A DNA stretch of 6,599 nt from Chloroflexi bacterium UBA6019. Its GTDB lineage: Bacteria > Chloroflexota > Dormibacteria > Dormibacterales > Dormibacteraceae. The first letter of the stretch is position 1, and every line of letters begins with the position of its first letter. The notes under the pieces were generated by a model. The model did no database searches and was not told the origin of the DNA. It was given only the letters and a program-made list of their open reading frames with translations. Both the position numbers and the translations under genes were made by a program. Positions 6,034 through 6,599 of the stretch are shown one piece after another. The stretch is from positions 1 through 6,599 of the forward strand of contig DIZV01000022.1 in assembly GCA_002427995.1 (NCBI GenBank), in the 5' to 3' direction.

Positions 6034-6259
6034 GCCGGTCCGCACCTGCGTCGCCTGCCGGCTCGAGGCCGGGAAGGGTGCTCTGGTCCGCTTCGTGAGA
6101 GAGCCGGGCGGAGCAGTCCAGGAGGACCCCTCCGGCCGGGCCCCGGGCCGCGGCGCCTACCTCCACGACGACCCCGAGTGCCGCCGGTTGGCGCTCAAAA
6201 AGCGCAGCCTGGAGCGGGCGCTCAGGCTTAGATCGACGGAGAAAGGGGATAATCCTTAA
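6014..6259 (+). CDS. rnpM: RNA-binding protein RnpM (YlxR family, DUF448)
   Basis: This is the small YlxR-family protein regularly encoded between nusA and infB. In Bacillus it has been described as a nucleoid-/RNA-associated protein that modulates RNase P, hence the name RnpM. Its role here is inferred from family and context. The 81 residues show the N-terminal signature PVRTCVACR (8-16), ALVRFVREPGGAVQEDPSGRAPGRGAYL split over 23-50 with the diagnostic GRGAY (45-49), CRRLALKKRSLERAL (56-70) and a short polar tail. Three Cys (12, 15, 56) are present, two of them in the TCVAC motif. The ATG at 6014 lies inside the end of nusA (20-base overlap, different frame). The purine-rich AGGCGG directly before it is too close to be a good binding site, so translation is probably coupled to nusA. 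Confidence 0.93.
   Translation: MSKTRAEPVRTCVACRLEAGKGALVRFVREPGGAVQEDPSGRAPGRGAYLHDDPECRRLALKKRSLERALRLRSTEKGDNP
6248..6253 (+). promoter_or_regulatory. Weak candidate -10 element for infB
   Basis: GATAAT, one mismatch from the TATAAT consensus, stands in an A/T-rich patch at the end of rnpM. The surroundings are otherwise strongly G+C-rich. A start about seven bases later would give a leader of roughly 30 bases for infB. No convincing -35 box is seen 16-18 bases upstream. It overlaps codons near the end of rnpM, so it may be chance. Confidence 0.2.
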
Positions 6260-6289
6260 TTCGGGTCCGGCGGCCCGGGTCCCAACCTC

Positions 6290-6599
6290 ATGAGAGCGCA
6301 CGAACTAGCACGCGAACTGAACATCAGCCAGAAGGAGCTTGTGAACTTCCTCCAGCAGAGGCGGCTCACCCGCAATCCCTCGGCTCCGCTCACGCCTGCC
6401 GCGATCGAGGCGGCCCGCCATGCGCTGAGCAGCACCGCGGTGGCGACCAAGATCGCGCCGACCGACCGGAAGATCCAGCTGCCGCCCAACGTCTCGGTCA
6501 AAGACCTCTCCGACCATCTCAACGTGGGTGCGGTGGAGGTGATCAAGAAGCTGATGCAGAACGGGCTGATGGCGACGATCAACCAGGTCATCGACTTCG
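6290..6599 (+). CDS. infB: Translation initiation factor IF-2, N-terminal part (3' end outside the window)
   Basis: IF-2 is the GTPase that brings initiator fMet-tRNA to the 30S subunit and promotes subunit joining. Only 103 residues are inside the window, all before the GTPase domain. An N-terminal helical piece starts MRAHELARELNISQKELVNF (1-20) and resembles the small IF2_N-type fold. A short linker (about 47-60) follows. Then comes a clear IF2_N domain: KIQLPPNVSVKDLSDHLNV (61-79) and AVEVIKKLMQNGLMATINQVIDF (81-103), the standard VIKKLM-G-MATINQ-ID pattern. The linker is very short, unlike actinobacterial IF-2. ATG 6290 is the only start between the rnpM stop (same frame) and the conserved region. 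No Shine-Dalgarno sequence is visible in the 30-base gap, which instead has two direct copies of CGGGTCC (6262-6268 and 6276-6282). Confidence 0.95.
   Translation, partial: MRAHELARELNISQKELVNFLQQRRLTRNPSAPLTPAAIEAARHALSSTAVATKIAPTDRKIQLPPNVSVKDLSDHLNVGAVEVIKKLMQNGLMATINQVIDF

Noticed and set aside
3818..6045. Two long minus-strand open frames (3818-5071 and 4906-6045) opposite secF, rimP and nusA
   Set aside because: They have the same composition artefact and the same kind of charged low-complexity product, with no promoter or binding site. They mirror the codon structure of the real genes.
1..6599. A previously undescribed defence, mobile or biosynthetic system
   Set aside because: Every substantial + strand frame is a recognisable housekeeping gene, and there is no uncharacterised gene of meaningful size, no repeat array and no element boundary.

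Overview
This is a G+C-rich (about two-thirds by eye) bacterial chromosomal segment. All recognised genes lie on the + strand in one dense, operon-like run: ruvC (3' part) - ruvA - ruvB - secD - secF - rimP - nusA - rnpM (ylxR) - infB (5' part). Neighbouring genes overlap by 4 to 20 bases or are separated by at most a few tens of bases. The widest gap, 85 bases between ruvC and ruvA, is spanned by a possible 30-codon minigene. There are no mobile elements, CRISPR arrays, RNA genes, toxin modules or phage genes. I see a core housekeeping locus and not a new defence or biosynthetic system.

Region by region: bases 1-2067 encode the Holliday-junction machinery (RuvC resolvase, RuvA junction-binding protein, RuvB branch-migration ATPase). 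Bases 2083-4570 encode the paired membrane proteins SecD and SecF, which use the proton gradient to pull exported proteins through SecYEG. Bases 4592-6599 encode the nusA-type transcription/translation set: RimP (30S maturation), NusA (elongation, pausing and termination), RnpM/YlxR (small RNA-binding protein) and the start of IF-2. The run therefore fuses three modules that are often separate loci. There is no yajC between ruvB and secD, and no L7Ae-like gene between rnpM and infB.

Organism: the combination of high G+C, ruvCAB joined directly to secDF and then to rimP-nusA-rnpM-infB, a short-tailed NusA, and an IF-2 without a long disordered N-terminal linker argues against typical Actinomycetota. 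It fits a deep-branching terrabacterial lineage such as Candidatus Dormibacterota or Chloroflexota. This is inference from gene order and protein style only.

The least ordinary stretch is the ruvC-ruvA junction (about 288-437). It holds a strong G6/C6 hairpin inside the end of ruvC, a possible longer stem-loop, a hairpin whose loop carries the ruvA ribosome-binding site, and a 30-codon reading frame joined to ruvC by ATGA and to ruvA by GTGA. Lesser points are a His-type RuvC active site, an insertion with two cysteines in the SecD outer domain, an ambiguous SecF start with a proline-rich head, and two weak internal promoter candidates.
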